64,000 bases of DNA from Rhizobium sp. NFR03 (GTDB lineage: Bacteria; Pseudomonadota; Alphaproteobacteria; Rhizobiales; Rhizobiaceae): NCBI RefSeq assembly GCF_900111275.1, contig NZ_FOGR01000011.1, positions 1-64,000 of the forward strand, in the 5' to 3' direction. Both the position numbers and the translations under genes were made by a program. Shown here in pieces: positions 26,625-36,373 of this stretch (its first letter is position 1; the number at the start of each line of letters is the position of its first letter). The notes beneath the pieces were generated by a model. That model was not told the DNA's origin, searched no databases, and saw only the letters and a program-made list of their open reading frames with translations.

Positions 26625-27380
26625 ATGTTCAGGTCAGCCATTAACATCATGGAACAACAGACTTCATATCCGGAACGGAACCTGCTTCTCCAGGCGCTGC
26701 CACCGCACGAGCGGGAGAAGATTGCGCCACATCTCGAGTTTCTCACGCTTGAACGGAACGACGTCTGCATCGAATCCGGGCGACCGATCACCTTTGTCTA
26801 CTTTCTGGATGGCGGCCTGGGCTCCACCGTCATGCCTGATAACGATCAGGGCGTTGCGGAACTGGGAGCTCAGGGCTACGAGGGGCTTGTCGGCGTTCCC
26901 GCAATCCTCGGGGCAACCGATACGCCGCACCGGACATTCATGCAGGTCGGGGGCCCGGCTCGACGGATTCCGGTCGATGAACTCCGGACGCTCATGGACG
27001 AGAGACCTGCCCTGAGACATCTACTCCTGCGCTACGCGCAGGTCTTTCTCATCCAGATCAGCCAGACCGCCTATGCGAACGCTCGCTTTAAAGTGGATGA
27101 GCGGCTTGCCCGCTGGATTCTCATGTCTGCCGACCGTCTTGGTTCACCGGCCTCGCTGACACACGACTTCCTCTCTGTCATGCTGGGCGTTCGGCGCCCG
27201 AGCGTGACGGACGCAATCCATGTGCTTGAAGGGGAGGGACTCATCCGCGCAAACCGGGGTGTCATCGAAATCCGGGACCGCCAGCGGCTGGAGATGCGGA
27301 CCGCTGGCTGTTACGGCGTTCCGGAACGCGAGTACGAACGGCTCATCGGTCCTTGGCGCTCACTAGCCATCCTCGGGTGA
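26625..27380 (+). CDS. Crp/Fnr-family transcriptional regulator
   Basis: 251 aa. A cyclic-nucleotide-binding-like jelly roll (PHLEFLTLERNDVCIESGRP, then RTFMQVGGPARRIPV) is followed by a winged-helix domain with recognition helix LSVMLGVRRPSVTDAIHVLE. There is no Fnr-type N-terminal Cys cluster and no FixK haem site, so the signal is unknown. It resembles the rhizobial Crp-like group that lacks obvious cofactors. The start may instead be ATG 26649. It overlaps the convergent 27363 gene by 18 nt. It may regulate the surrounding small-protein and cyoB cluster, which is only inference. Confidence 0.85.
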   Translation: MFRSAINIMEQQTSYPERNLLLQALPPHEREKIAPHLEFLTLERNDVCIESGRPITFVYFLDGGLGSTVMPDNDQGVAELGAQGYEGLVGVPAILGATDTPHRTFMQVGGPARRIPVDELRTLMDERPALRHLLLRYAQVFLIQISQTAYANARFKVDERLARWILMSADRLGSPASLTHDFLSVMLGVRRPSVTDAIHVLEGEGLIRANRGVIEIRDRQRLEMRTAGCYGVPEREYERLIGPWRSLAILG

Positions 27381-27668
27381 GGCGATGCCGCCCTTGAAAT
27401 CCATGTCCGCCTGCAAAGCGCGCATCAGGCGCTCGACCTCACGCGCCAGGAATTCCCTTTCTTCCGGCGCCTTGAGGTCTGCGGCGAACTCGACGTCAAG
27501 ATAACCCTCAGACAGGTCCTTGCGCCGGCTTTCCAGAAACGCTTCAAGCTCCTTGGGCTTGATCATCAGCACGAGTTCGAGGGCTGCATCCACCGCGCGC
27601 TCCAACGCGACAATCCTTGCCCGAAGGAGAAGGATCTCGCTCCTTTCCGGCGTGAGCTGGTCGTTCAT
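27363..27668 (-). CDS. Hypothetical coiled-coil protein
   Basis: 101 aa from ATG 27668, which has GGAG 7-8 nt upstream. Not recognised. Sequence is acidic and helical: RSEILLLRARIVALERAVDA followed by EEREFLAREVERLMRALQAD suggests two amphipathic helices with heptad spacing. No membrane segment, no Cys. Its 3' end overlaps the Crp/Fnr gene on the other strand by 18 nt. The 244 bp upstream (27669-27912) contain nothing I can name beyond room for a promoter. Confidence 0.65.
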   Translation of the reverse strand: MNDQLTPERSEILLLRARIVALERAVDAALELVLMIKPKELEAFLESRRKDLSEGYLDVEFAADLKAPEEREFLAREVERLMRALQADMDFKGGIASPEDG

Positions 27669-27912
27669 CCATATCTCCTTTCCGATATCGAACACCGCAA
27701 CCGTCGAGGACAGCCGCCGGTTCCAGCCGTGCGACCTAAGCCTGTTGCTCCCGGCCTTTGGTCCCATCCTGTACGGCAATCGAGCAGGCCGGATGGTGTT
27801 GGCAAATAGCGCATGGAGAGTGAGAGATCGCGTGAGACGGCCGGCTCTGAATTCTCTCGAAAGCCTTGTGGAAACGCCCATCGCCAAACGCACACATCAT
27901 ACCGCTTTTCTG

Positions 27913-28341
27913 TCATGTCGGTGAAGATGGCGGAGCGCGCCAGGCCCGTCCGGCGGTAAAAGACGCGACGGCAATACCCACGACATAACACAGGATGTTC
28001 CATAGCGAGAAGACGCGGCCGAGGAACAAGCCGCCGGCCGTCGTGGCGCGAAATGCGTCCAGCGCCGGGAAATGAACAAGCCGCACGAGTTCGACGGCGA
28101 TAGCGACAAGAATAGCGGCGTGGATCTCGTAGTCCCACCAGCGGGACGGAAAAACAGCAGCCAGCAGGAGGTAAACCATCGCGCCCCAGAGCACGGATCC
28201 GCCATATTTGACAGCCACGAACGGCAGCGCCACGTCGTAGCCGAATGCCCGCAGGCATAGGCCGAGGAGAATGACAGCAGCTGCAGCCGCCAGAAAACGG
28301 ATGCGGGTGAAACAAGTCGTGGATCGGGGAGGCAGGCCCAT
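27913..28341 (-). CDS. DUF2809-family membrane protein
   Basis: 142 aa with four predicted membrane segments (FLAAAAAVILLGLCLRAFG, LWGAMVYLLLAAVF, AAILVAIAVELVRL, NILCYVVGIAVASF). The LWGAMVYLLL and PALDAFRATTAG..LG motifs match DUF2809. Function unknown. ATG 28341 is preferred, behind AAGGAA; longer forms would run into the divergent DUF817 gene. Only 34 bp separate the two starts. Confidence 0.78.
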   Translation of the reverse strand: MGLPPRSTTCFTRIRFLAAAAAVILLGLCLRAFGYDVALPFVAVKYGGSVLWGAMVYLLLAAVFPSRWWDYEIHAAILVAIAVELVRLVHFPALDAFRATTAGGLFLGRVFSLWNILCYVVGIAVASFTAGRAWRAPPSSPT

Positions 28342-28375
28342 GGCGTTCCTTCGGTTCCCGTGTGAAAGGTGACGT

Positions 28376-29266
28376 ATGCAGGTTGGGGCGGGAATGGGCA
28401 CAGAAACACGTTTGGCCGCAAGCCGCCTTTCCGTTCTGGATCATCTGCTGTGCGATACCCATCCCTGGGGCGAACTCAGGGGCATCCGGCGTTTCGCCGT
28501 CGAATTTCTGTATTTCGGTATCAAGGAGGCACGCGCCTGCTTGTTTGCCGGACTGTTTTTCATCTCGATCTTCGTCATGCCGCATGGCGGACTTTTCGGC
28601 ATTCCGCGTTATGACGCGTTGCTGGTCATCGCACTTGGTATCCAGATCTTCATGATCTGGAGCAGGCTGGAGACGGTGGACGAAGCCAAGGCCATCTTGC
28701 TGTTTCACATCGTCGGCTTTGCACTGGAAGTCTTCAAGACCTCCAGTGCGATCCAGTCCTGGTCCTACCCGGATTTCGCCTACACCAAAGTGCTTGGCGT
28801 CCCTCTTTTTTCCGGCTTCATGTATGCCGCCGTGGGCAGTTACATCATCCAGGCATGGCGCCTTCTGGATGTGCGTATTCGCCACCATCCCGCCCACTGG
28901 ATGGCCACCCTGATCGGACTGGCCATCTATGCCAATTTCTTCACCCACCATTTCATCGGAGACTACCGCTGGTACATCGCTGCCTGCGCCATCGGCCTCT
29001 ATTCGCGCGCCACCGTAATTTTCCGACCCTATGATCGGGACCGGAAAATGCCGCTGCTTCTCGCCTTCATCCTGATTGGCTTTTTCGTGTGGCTCGCCGA
29101 AAACATCTCGACCTTCTTCGGCATCTGGAAATATCCGGATCAGATCGGTGCCTGGTCCGTCGTCCACATCGGCAAGTGGAGTTCATGGTCGCTGCTGGTC
29201 ATCATGACGTTCACGATCGTCGCGCACCTGAAGCACATCAAGAGCCGTATCCACGTTCCGGACTGA
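28376..29266 (+). CDS. DUF817-family membrane protein
   Basis: 296 aa integral membrane protein with seven to eight predicted segments and conserved motifs typical of DUF817 (B. subtilis YoaT relatives): FLYFGIKEARACLFAG, KTSSAIQSWSYPDFAY, GVPLFSGFMYAAVGSYIIQA, and WLAENISTFFGIWKYPDQ. These carry conserved His/Asp/Trp residues in or near membranes that suggest an enzyme or cofactor site, but no activity is established. Ribosome site AAAGGTGA. Divergent from DUF2809 with a very short gap. Confidence 0.85.
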   Translation: MQVGAGMGTETRLAASRLSVLDHLLCDTHPWGELRGIRRFAVEFLYFGIKEARACLFAGLFFISIFVMPHGGLFGIPRYDALLVIALGIQIFMIWSRLETVDEAKAILLFHIVGFALEVFKTSSAIQSWSYPDFAYTKVLGVPLFSGFMYAAVGSYIIQAWRLLDVRIRHHPAHWMATLIGLAIYANFFTHHFIGDYRWYIAACAIGLYSRATVIFRPYDRDRKMPLLLAFILIGFFVWLAENISTFFGIWKYPDQIGAWSVVHIGKWSSWSLLVIMTFTIVAHLKHIKSRIHVPD

Positions 29267-29278
29267 CACGCTCCCCTG

Positions 29279-29686
29279 TCATTCCACCTTGGCAGCTGCC
29301 TCAAACGCTTCCCGCGCCTGATGAACCTGCGCGAGGTTCTCCTCGGCCCAGATCCACACGCCGCAAAAAGCCGCACCAAGGCTCCGGCCAAGCTCTGTCA
29401 GCCGATACTCCACCTTTGGCGGAACGACCGGGTGGATGGTGCGCTTGATCAGACCGTCGCGCTCCATCTGCCGAAGCGACTGCGTCAGCATCTTCTGGCT
29501 GATGGTGCCGATCTCTCGGCTGAGCTGCGTGAACCGGAGCTCGCCTTTTTCCTCCAGCGTTTCCAGGATCAGCATCGTCCACTTGTCCGCCACACGCCCG
29601 ATCAACTGATGCACGAGAGCCTCGACTTGCGGGTCCACAGTCTCGGGGACCTCTCGCTCCATCGCCTTTGCACGTTGGCTCTGCAT
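29279..29686 (-). CDS. HxlR-family transcriptional regulator
   Basis: 135 aa. DKWTMLILETLEEKGELRFT, LTQSLRQMERDGLIKRT and VPPKVEYRLTELGRSLG give the HxlR winged helix. Unlike the HxlR at 3440 it has no Cys in the N-terminal region, so thiol sensing through that position is not expected. Divergent from the SDR at 29805, its probable target, with a 118-bp gap. It converges on the DUF817 gene 12 nt away. Confidence 0.88.
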   Translation of the reverse strand: MQSQRAKAMEREVPETVDPQVEALVHQLIGRVADKWTMLILETLEEKGELRFTQLSREIGTISQKMLTQSLRQMERDGLIKRTIHPVVPPKVEYRLTELGRSLGAAFCGVWIWAEENLAQVHQAREAFEAAAKVE

Positions 29687-29804
29687 CCGACACTCTCCTT
29701 TCGGTGCGTATAAATCTTTCCGGTGCCTTCTGTTGAAACGAAAGTAACAGCGTTAGGTCTGACGGACAATCAACGTGAACCCACTCAACGTCGCGAGGCA
29801 GCAC

Positions 29805-30575
29805 ATGAAAACCAGCGGAAACACCATTCTCATCACCGGAGGTGCTTCGGGCATCGGGCGCGAACTGGCAGAGCGCTTCCACGCCCAGGGCAACACGGTC
29901 ATCATCGCCGGCCGCCGTCAGGAGCGACTGGACGAGGTTGCCGCAGGCCATGACGGCATGGTCGGCTATGCCCTGGATATCGCCAGCCCCGAGAGCATTG
30001 CGGCCTTTGCGGCGAACGTCATCCGCAACCACCCGGACCTGAACGTCCTCATCAACAATGCCGGCGTGATGATGTTCGAGGACCTGACCCGATCACATGA
30101 TCTGACGGACGCGGAAGCGACGATCGCGACGAACCTTCTGGGGCCGATCCGGCTGACGAATGCGCTGATAGACCACCTCACGACGAAGCCGGATGCCGCC
30201 ATCGTCAACGTCTCCTCGGGTCTTGCCTTCGTTCCGCTCGTCTCGACGCCCACCTATTCTGCCACCAAGGCGGCGATCCACTCCTACACCGTCAGCCTGC
30301 GCGACGCGCTGAGGGGTAAGGTCGAGGTTATCGAGCTGGCACCGCCGGCCGTGCAGACGGAACTGACGCCGGGCCAATCCACGCGTTCCGGCTACATGCC
30401 ATTGAGTGACTTCATGGATGAAGTCATGTCACTCTTTTCGCAGCAACCGACACCTTCGGAAATTCTCGTCAAGAACGTCGGCTTCCTGCGCTTCGCAGAG
30501 GCGGAGAATCGGTTCGAGGAGACGCTGACCGCCGTGAACGACTTTGCGCGCAGGGCCCGTGACGGCGGGCATTAA
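29805..30575 (+). CDS. SDR-family oxidoreductase, DltE-like
   Basis: 256 aa from ATG 29805 (GAGG 7 nt upstream). Cofactor loop GGASGIG, NNAGVM, catalytic YSATK and NVSSG. The ELAPPAVQTELTPGQ stretch and the length match the COG3967 group (annotated DltE-like), whose substrates are mostly unknown. Divergent from the HxlR gene. A GC-rich imperfect hairpin follows at about 30606-30632 (CGCCGCCTCGC with GCGAGCGGCG), a candidate terminator without T-run. Confidence 0.85.
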   Translation: MKTSGNTILITGGASGIGRELAERFHAQGNTVIIAGRRQERLDEVAAGHDGMVGYALDIASPESIAAFAANVIRNHPDLNVLINNAGVMMFEDLTRSHDLTDAEATIATNLLGPIRLTNALIDHLTTKPDAAIVNVSSGLAFVPLVSTPTYSATKAAIHSYTVSLRDALRGKVEVIELAPPAVQTELTPGQSTRSGYMPLSDFMDEVMSLFSQQPTPSEILVKNVGFLRFAEAENRFEETLTAVNDFARRARDGGH

Positions 30576-30814
30576 CAAGGCGGGCTATGTCTCGAAAGGC
30601 TAACTCGCCGCCTCGCTTCTGCGAGCGGCGGGTGGGCCACGCTCCGTCCCCACGATGAAAAAGGAGGGTAGCTGACATTCTGTTCTCTCTGGACAGGGGC
30701 AGCGCCACGTCCGGGAACCAACCACCTTCGGGCTGATTGTGAAGCCGTGAACGTCTCGTTCGCGTTCGTCGGATCATCCAGCGTTAAGGCCCTGAAGCAA
30801 GGGCCGGGGAGTGT

Positions 30815-33800
30815 GTGTTGCGCGTTATAGATTATACAGAAACGGCCATTCCCAGCTCATCCGACCGCTCATCCTCCCTGCAAAGGCAGCCCGCCGGTCT
30901 CATCGCCGTCAAACTGATGGAGAAGGTGCAATCCTCACGGAAGCCGCTTGCTTATATTGCACGCAGCGAGACTGCCGCAACGAGCATCACCAATGCCCTC
31001 CTGAGCCTCAATCCCGACTTCGACGTCGTTTTTCTTCCGCCTTGGGATTGCCTTCCCTATGATCGCATTTCCCCCTCCCGCCAATGCATGGGGCGGCGGA
31101 TGGATGCCTTGCGCGTCTGGTGTCAATCATCCCGTCCGGCGCTGTTCATCACATCGCTCGACGCAGCCCTGCAAAAGATCCCGCCACTCGATATCGTCAA
31201 GCGCAGCTTTTTCGAGCTCCAGACGAGCACGCATTTCGATGAGACCGCGTTCCGGGCATTCATAGAGATGACCGGCTATATCGAAGACGGGTTGGTCGAT
31301 GAGCCGGGCGAGGTGGCGTTTCGGGCCGATGTGATCGACATCTTTCCGGCCGGACAGCTGCTGCCCATGCGGATTCATCTGGATGCTGATCAGCGCATTG
31401 CCGCGTTGCGAACCTATGATCCGATGACGCAGCGCACCGTCGTGACGCGCGACAGCATGGTCTTCGGTCCAGCGAGTGAAGCGATACCCTCGGGAGAAGT
31501 GACAGGCATCGACGGCACATCCTCCTTCGGGGTAACGGAACGGGGCCTCTTTCAGCTCTATAGTGAGATGCACACCATTTTCGATATCCTCGATGGCGTG
31601 CCGGTCGTCATGGCGCCCGATATCGATGCGCGGCTCGATCGCTATCTGGACATTATTCGCGATGCACAACAGGCAGAGCAGGATCTGCGGGGAAACCGCC
31701 GCTCGGCTGAAACATCTCTCTATCTTGAGCGGGATGAATGGATCGGCATCGTCCAGAGCCTGCCGTCTGCAGACCTCCCCATATCAGTACAGGATGCGTT
31801 GCCGGACTTCCTCTCGGAACCTTACCCTCGAAATGCCTTTCTGACCTTCATCGAAGAGAAAGACGCTGCGAGCACTGTCGTCCTCGCAGGCCAGGGCAAG
31901 CCCTTCGAACGTCTTTGCCGTCGCGTCGAGCGTGCGCTGGATCTGGACATCATCGCCGTCACGCGCTGGAGCGAAGTCCTTGCGGCTGGGGCAGGTCGTC
32001 TCCTCAGGCTTGACGCACCGCTTGAGGGAGGGTTCGTCGATTCCTCGGCACACCGCATCGTCATCGCTGCAACCGACGTGTTCGGTCATTCCGTCGATCC
32101 AGCGTCAATGCGGGGCCTGGAAGAACCGGACCTGACGCTCGGCGATGTCGTGGTCCACGAAGATCATGGCGTCGGCATTCTTGAGAAACTGGAGACCGTG
32201 GAGGTCGATGGGGAACAGCGCGATGCGGCCCGATTGGTTTATCGCGATGGCGCTTCGCTCCTCGTGCCGATGGAGGAATTCGGCAAGTTATGGCGCTATG
32301 GCTCGACACCGGAAGCTGTGTCGCTCGACCGGCTGCACACCGATGCCTGGGCAAAGAGGCGCGCCATGATCGCGCGGAATGTGCGAACGGCAGCAAAACA
32401 TCTGAAGGAGCGTGCCCGCGAGCAACAGGTAAAAACCGGCGCGATCCTCGTGCCGCCCCGCGCCGCTTACGGAAAGATTTGCGCGCGCTTCCCCTACACC
32501 CTTACCAGCGACCAGACAGCTGCAATCGACGCGGTTCTGGGCGATCTTGCTTCGGGATCGGTCATGAACAGGCTGATCTGTGGCGACGTCGGATTCGGTA
32601 AAACGGAGATCGCGTTGCGCGCTGCCGCTGCTGCGGCCCTTTCGGGCCGGCAGGTGGTGCTGGTCGCGCCGACCACCGTGCTGACCCGCCAGCACTTCGG
32701 CGCATTCGAGCGGCGTTTCGCCGGAACAGGTCTCAAGGTCGCTATGCTATCTCGCGTCGTTTTGGAGAAAGAGGCCAAGGCTGTGAAGGCCGGTCTTGCC
32801 AGCGGCGAGATCGACATCGTCGTAGCGACCCACGCGGTGCTTGCCAAGGATATCGCGTTTGCAAATCTGGGGCTGCTGATTGTCGATGAGGAACACCGTT
32901 TCGGCACGCGCGATAAACAGGCATTGAAGTCGCTGGCACCCCTGCTTCATACACTGACGATGTCTGCAACGCCGATCCCGCGGACCTTGCAGGCCGCTCT
33001 TGTCGGGCTTCAGGATGTGAGCCTTCTGACGACGCCTCCCATGCGCAGGCGCCCGGTCAGGACGGTGCTGAGCCCGGCGGACCGCGCGACCATGCGCGTT
33101 GCGCTGATGCGCGAGCATCGTCGCGGCGGGCAGAGCTTTGTCGTTGCGCCTCAGATCGACGACCTAGAAGGCCTGCAGGCAATGCTTTCCGACATCGTGC
33201 CCGAGCTTGGCATTCGCGTTGCGCATGGCAAGCTGCCTGCTGCCGAAATGGACGACATCATGGTTGGCTTTGCGGAAGGCGATGGCGATGTGCTTCTTTC
33301 GACCAACATCATCGAAAGTGGTTTGGACGTTCCCCGAGCCAACACGATCTTCATCTGGCGGGCCGATCGGTTCGGTCTGGCTCAGCTGCATCAGTTGCGC
33401 GGCAGGGTCGGCCGGGGGAAAATCCAGGGAACAGCCTATCTTCTGACGGAGCCGGACGCCGAAATGGCAGACGAGACGCGACGTCGGCTCGCGACGCTGG
33501 TCGAGAACGACCGGCTCGGTTCCGGTCTCGCGATAAGCTTTGGTGACCTCGACCAGCGTGGCGGCGGCGATATCGCGGGCGACGATCAGGCGGGACACAT
33601 GCGCGCCATTGGCGTCAGCCTCTATCAGATGCTTCTGGAGCGGGCACTCGGCGGCAGCAGTACCAAGGCGCACCACGACATCGTGCTCAATCTTGGCCTG
33701 TCGGGCTCTGTCCCCGACACATCCGTTCCGGATGCCACCGTCCGCCTCAACCTGCATGCCAAGCTCGCGCGCGCCCGCACGATGGCCGATATCAACGATT

Positions 33801-34138
33801 TCGCCGAGGAATACGAAGATCGTTTTGGCGATATACCGGACGAAGTCTCGCTACTCCTGAGGCTCGCGAAGCTGAAGCGGAAGGCAGCCCGCATCGGTGC
33901 GTCAAAAATCGATGCCGGCCCCCGCGCCATTGCGATCAGCCTCAGAAAGCCACCGTCGGCGAAGCTCGTTGCGGCACTTTCCAAGCACCACAAGCCGACA
34001 CTGCGCGACGACCGGCTTATCTACGAATACGCGACGGAATCCCCCATGGAGAGGCTGAAGGTCTGCGAGCTGCTGCTTGGAAAAGTCATGGCCGTTCGGT
34101 CGCGGCGGCAGAGTATGGCGTCAACCCGGGAGAGTTGA
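30815..34138 (+). CDS. Mfd-like transcription-repair coupling factor paralog
   Basis: 1107 aa from a GTG start behind GGGGAG; somewhat shorter than housekeeping Mfd (~1150-1170). Domain order: a UvrB-like N-terminal module; an RNA-polymerase-interacting region (LGDVVVHEDHGVGILEKLET about residues 445-465); RecG-like SF2 translocase domains with Walker A GDVGFGKTE (~590) and DEEH (691-694), TMSATPIPRTL and the Q-LRGRVGRG motif; and a TRCF C-terminal domain. The N-terminal part is much degenerated relative to Mfd and the first ~30 residues are atypical. It could displace stalled polymerase or act in another repair or recombination role. The flanking genes give no clue. Such second Mfd copies are seen in some rhizobia. 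Confidence 0.82.
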   Translation: MLRVIDYTETAIPSSSDRSSSLQRQPAGLIAVKLMEKVQSSRKPLAYIARSETAATSITNALLSLNPDFDVVFLPPWDCLPYDRISPSRQCMGRRMDALRVWCQSSRPALFITSLDAALQKIPPLDIVKRSFFELQTSTHFDETAFRAFIEMTGYIEDGLVDEPGEVAFRADVIDIFPAGQLLPMRIHLDADQRIAALRTYDPMTQRTVVTRDSMVFGPASEAIPSGEVTGIDGTSSFGVTERGLFQLYSEMHTIFDILDGVPVVMAPDIDARLDRYLDIIRDAQQAEQDLRGNRRSAETSLYLERDEWIGIVQSLPSADLPISVQDALPDFLSEPYPRNAFLTFIEEKDAASTVVLAGQGKPFERLCRRVERALDLDIIAVTRWSEVLAAGAGRLLRLDAPLEGGFVDSSAHRIVIAATDVFGHSVDPASMRGLEEPDLTLGDVVVHEDHGVGILEKLETVEVDGEQRDAARLVYRDGASLLVPMEEFGKLWRYGSTPEAVSLDRLHTDAWAKRRAMIARNVRTAAKHLKERAREQQVKTGAILVPPRAAYGKICARFPYTLTSDQTAAIDAVLGDLASGSVMNRLICGDVGFGKTEIALRAAAAAALSGRQVVLVAPTTVLTRQHFGAFERRFAGTGLKVAMLSRVVLEKEAKAVKAGLASGEIDIVVATHAVLAKDIAFANLGLLIVDEEHRFGTRDKQALKSLAPLLHTLTMSATPIPRTLQAALVGLQDVSLLTTPPMRRRPVRTVLSPADRATMRVALMREHRRGGQSFVVAPQIDDLEGLQAMLSDIVPELGIRVAHGKLPAAEMDDIMVGFAEGDGDVLLSTNIIESGLDVPRANTIFIWRADRFGLAQLHQLRGRVGRGKIQGTAYLLTEPDAEMADETRRRLATLVENDRLGSGLAISFGDLDQRGGGDIAGDDQAGHMRAIGVSLYQMLLERALGGSSTKAHHDIVLNLGLSGSVPDTSVPDATVRLNLHAKLARARTMADINDFAEEYEDRFGDIPDEVSLLLRLAKLKRKAARIGASKIDAGPRAIAISLRKPPSAKLVAALSKHHKPTLRDDRLIYEYATESPMERLKVCELLLGKVMAVRSRRQSMASTRES

Positions 34139-34215
34139 CGAGGCATGGTAGAGCGCTCGCCAACACCGCGTCGAGCACGCGATCTCACTCGCGTTTCGAT
34201 AGAGGCACAAGAGGT

Positions 34216-34458
34216 TTAGTTGAAATCCCCGATCTTTCCGGCGCTGAAGACGACGTCCGGCACGCCTTCTTCCCCGACAACGGGGTCGCCCTCACGCTTC
34301 CACACGACGACACCAGCGTGGTGACGTGCGAGATCCTTGGCATCGGTGACAGCGGTGCCTTCGTCGGCCGCCACCTTCGGCGGGAACGCCTGGACAGGGT
34401 GACCGTGGTCATCCAGGTCGAATGCGACGAGATAGACGGTGGTGAATGTGCCCGGCAT
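34216..34458 (-). CDS. Small conserved hypothetical protein
   Basis: 80 aa from ATG 34458 behind GGAG. MPGTFTTVYLVAFDLDDHGH, then EGTAVTDAKDLARHHAGVVV and WKREGDPVVGEEGVPDVVF. The layout (YLVAFDxD, a central AxxxAxxLAxxHAGVVxW helix, and an acidic end) is that of a small cytoplasmic protein common in Rhizobiales that has no assigned function. Natural codon use and a compact fold-like pattern support it over the frames on the other strand. Confidence 0.6.
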   Translation of the reverse strand: MPGTFTTVYLVAFDLDDHGHPVQAFPPKVAADEGTAVTDAKDLARHHAGVVVWKREGDPVVGEEGVPDVVFSAGKIGDFN

Positions 34459-34580
34459 GAAAGGTCTCTCCGTGAGCGCGGCAAACGAGATCACCATCGC
34501 AAAGGTTCCCTCGGCGTTTTTTGCCCACACCCTTTCCGGGAGCCGACGACGACCCATGACAGCAAGGTTCTGCTTCCGCC

Positions 34581-36365
34581 TCAATGATTGTGCCGCGGCA
34601 ATGTCCGGGCGATCTGGCGGAAGTCGGCGGCGTTCTCGATGACAGCGCCATCCGAAAGCTGGGTGACGGTCTGGCGGTAGATGCGCTGCCATGGTGTTGC
34701 GTCGGGCGGAACGGGCGGCAGGCCTTCGGTCTTGCGGTGCTCGATCTCGTCATCGGGCAACAGCATATTGCAAAGCCCTTCGTTGAAATCGATGCGGATC
34801 CTGTCGCCGCTGCGCAGCCAGGCAAGGCCTCCACCGGCAGCGCTTTCCGGAGAGGCATTGAGAATAGAGGGACTGTCGGCCGTGCCGGACTGCCGGCCGT
34901 CGCCGATCGTCGGCAGGCTGGTGATGCCGCGCTTCAGCAGGTGATCCGGTGGCTGCATATTCACCACTTCGGCCGATCCGGGCCAGCCCAGAGGGCCTGC
35001 GCCACGTATCACGAGAATGGTATTCTCGTCGATTGCGAGATCGGGATCGTTGATCCGCCTGTGATAGTCCTCGGATCCGTCGAAAACGACCGCCTTCCCC
35101 TCGAACACGCCCTCGCGGCCGGGCTCCGACAGATAGCGCTCCCTGAACCCTTGCGAGATCACGCTGGTCTTCATGATCGCGAAGTCGAACAGGTTTCCCT
35201 TGAGCACGAGGAAGCCTGCTTTCTCCTTCATCGGCTGCTGGAAGGGATAGATCACGTCGCGATCGGTGGTTTCCCGCCCAGCCACATTCTCCGCCATAGA
35301 CTTGCCCGTGACCGTTCGACAGTTGCCGTCGAGCTTTCCGGCTTGTAACAGCTCCCACATGATCGCCGGCGTGCCGCCTGCGCGATGGTAGCGCTCTCCG
35401 AGATATGCACCGGCCGGCTGGACATTGGCGAGCAGCGGAATATCGAAGCCGTGGACCTGCCAGTCGTCGGGCGCAAGGTCGACGCCCGCATGTTTCGCCA
35501 TGGCAGCAAGATGCGGTTGGGCATTCGTAGAGCCGCCGATGGCGGAATTGACGCGAATGGCGTTGAGGAAGGCGGCACGCGTCAGGATGTCGGACGGTTT
35601 GATGTCCTCGAAAACAAGCTCCACGGCGCGCTTTCCGGTGCGATAGGCCATCTGGCCGCGCTCGCGGTAGGCGGCAGGAATTGCGCCGCATCCGGTGAGC
35701 GACATTCCGAGCGCCTCCGCCAGAGCGTTCATGGTCGAGGCCGTGCCCATGGTGTTGCAGTGCCCGACGGATGGCGCGGAATCGAGCGCGGCCTGCAGGA
35801 ATTCCTCGCGATCGATCTCACCGGCTGCAAGCTTGCGGCGCATCCGCCAGATCACGGTGCCGGACCCGACGAGATCTCCCTCGTGCCAGCCATCCAGCAT
35901 CGGTCCACCCGACAGCACGATGGCGGGGATATCGACGGTCGATGCAGCCATCAGCGCGGATGGCGTGGTCTTGTCGCAGCCCGTCGTTAGCACCACGCCA
36001 TCGAGCGGATAGCCGTAGAGGATTTCCACGAGGCCGAGATAGGCGAGATTGCGGTCGAGTGCTGCCGTCGGGCGCTTGCAGTTCTCGAAGATGGGGTGGG
36101 TGGGAAACTCGATCGGAATGCCGCCCGCATCCCGGATACCGTCGCGCACGCGCTTGACGAGCTCGACGTGCACACGGTTGCACGGTGTCAGATCGCTGCC
36201 ACTCTGCGCAATGCCGATGATGGGCTTGCCCGCTCGCAGTTCTTCCGGCGTCACGCCGTAGTTCATGAAGCGCTCCAGATAAAGCGCCGTCATGTCGATG
36301 TGATCGGGATTGTCGAACCAGTCCTGCGAGCGCAGGCGGCGGGTCGGTTTCTGATCGTTGCTCAT
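34581..36365 (-). CDS. xylD: IlvD/Edd-family dehydratase, probable D-xylonate dehydratase
   Basis: 594 aa, the length of Caulobacter XylD (about 595). From memory of that protein the likeness is close throughout, including [20 protein letters not shown] at the N-terminus and the final PRHNH. Fe-S ligands C62 (TPCNR), C130 (TTGCDKT) and C203 (GHCNTMG) are present. The reaction would convert D-xylonate to 2-keto-3-deoxy-D-xylonate; related enzymes accept L-arabonate or other aldonates, so the substrate is probable and not certain. Third gene of a minus-strand operon after two NAD-dependent dehydrogenases. An XylX-type enzyme on the opposite arm would carry out the next step. Confidence 0.85.
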   Translation of the reverse strand: MSNDQKPTRRLRSQDWFDNPDHIDMTALYLERFMNYGVTPEELRAGKPIIGIAQSGSDLTPCNRVHVELVKRVRDGIRDAGGIPIEFPTHPIFENCKRPTAALDRNLAYLGLVEILYGYPLDGVVLTTGCDKTTPSALMAASTVDIPAIVLSGGPMLDGWHEGDLVGSGTVIWRMRRKLAAGEIDREEFLQAALDSAPSVGHCNTMGTASTMNALAEALGMSLTGCGAIPAAYRERGQMAYRTGKRAVELVFEDIKPSDILTRAAFLNAIRVNSAIGGSTNAQPHLAAMAKHAGVDLAPDDWQVHGFDIPLLANVQPAGAYLGERYHRAGGTPAIMWELLQAGKLDGNCRTVTGKSMAENVAGRETTDRDVIYPFQQPMKEKAGFLVLKGNLFDFAIMKTSVISQGFRERYLSEPGREGVFEGKAVVFDGSEDYHRRINDPDLAIDENTILVIRGAGPLGWPGSAEVVNMQPPDHLLKRGITSLPTIGDGRQSGTADSPSILNASPESAAGGGLAWLRSGDRIRIDFNEGLCNMLLPDDEIEHRKTEGLPPVPPDATPWQRIYRQTVTQLSDGAVIENAADFRQIARTLPRHNH

Positions 36366-36373
36366 GGTGTGCC

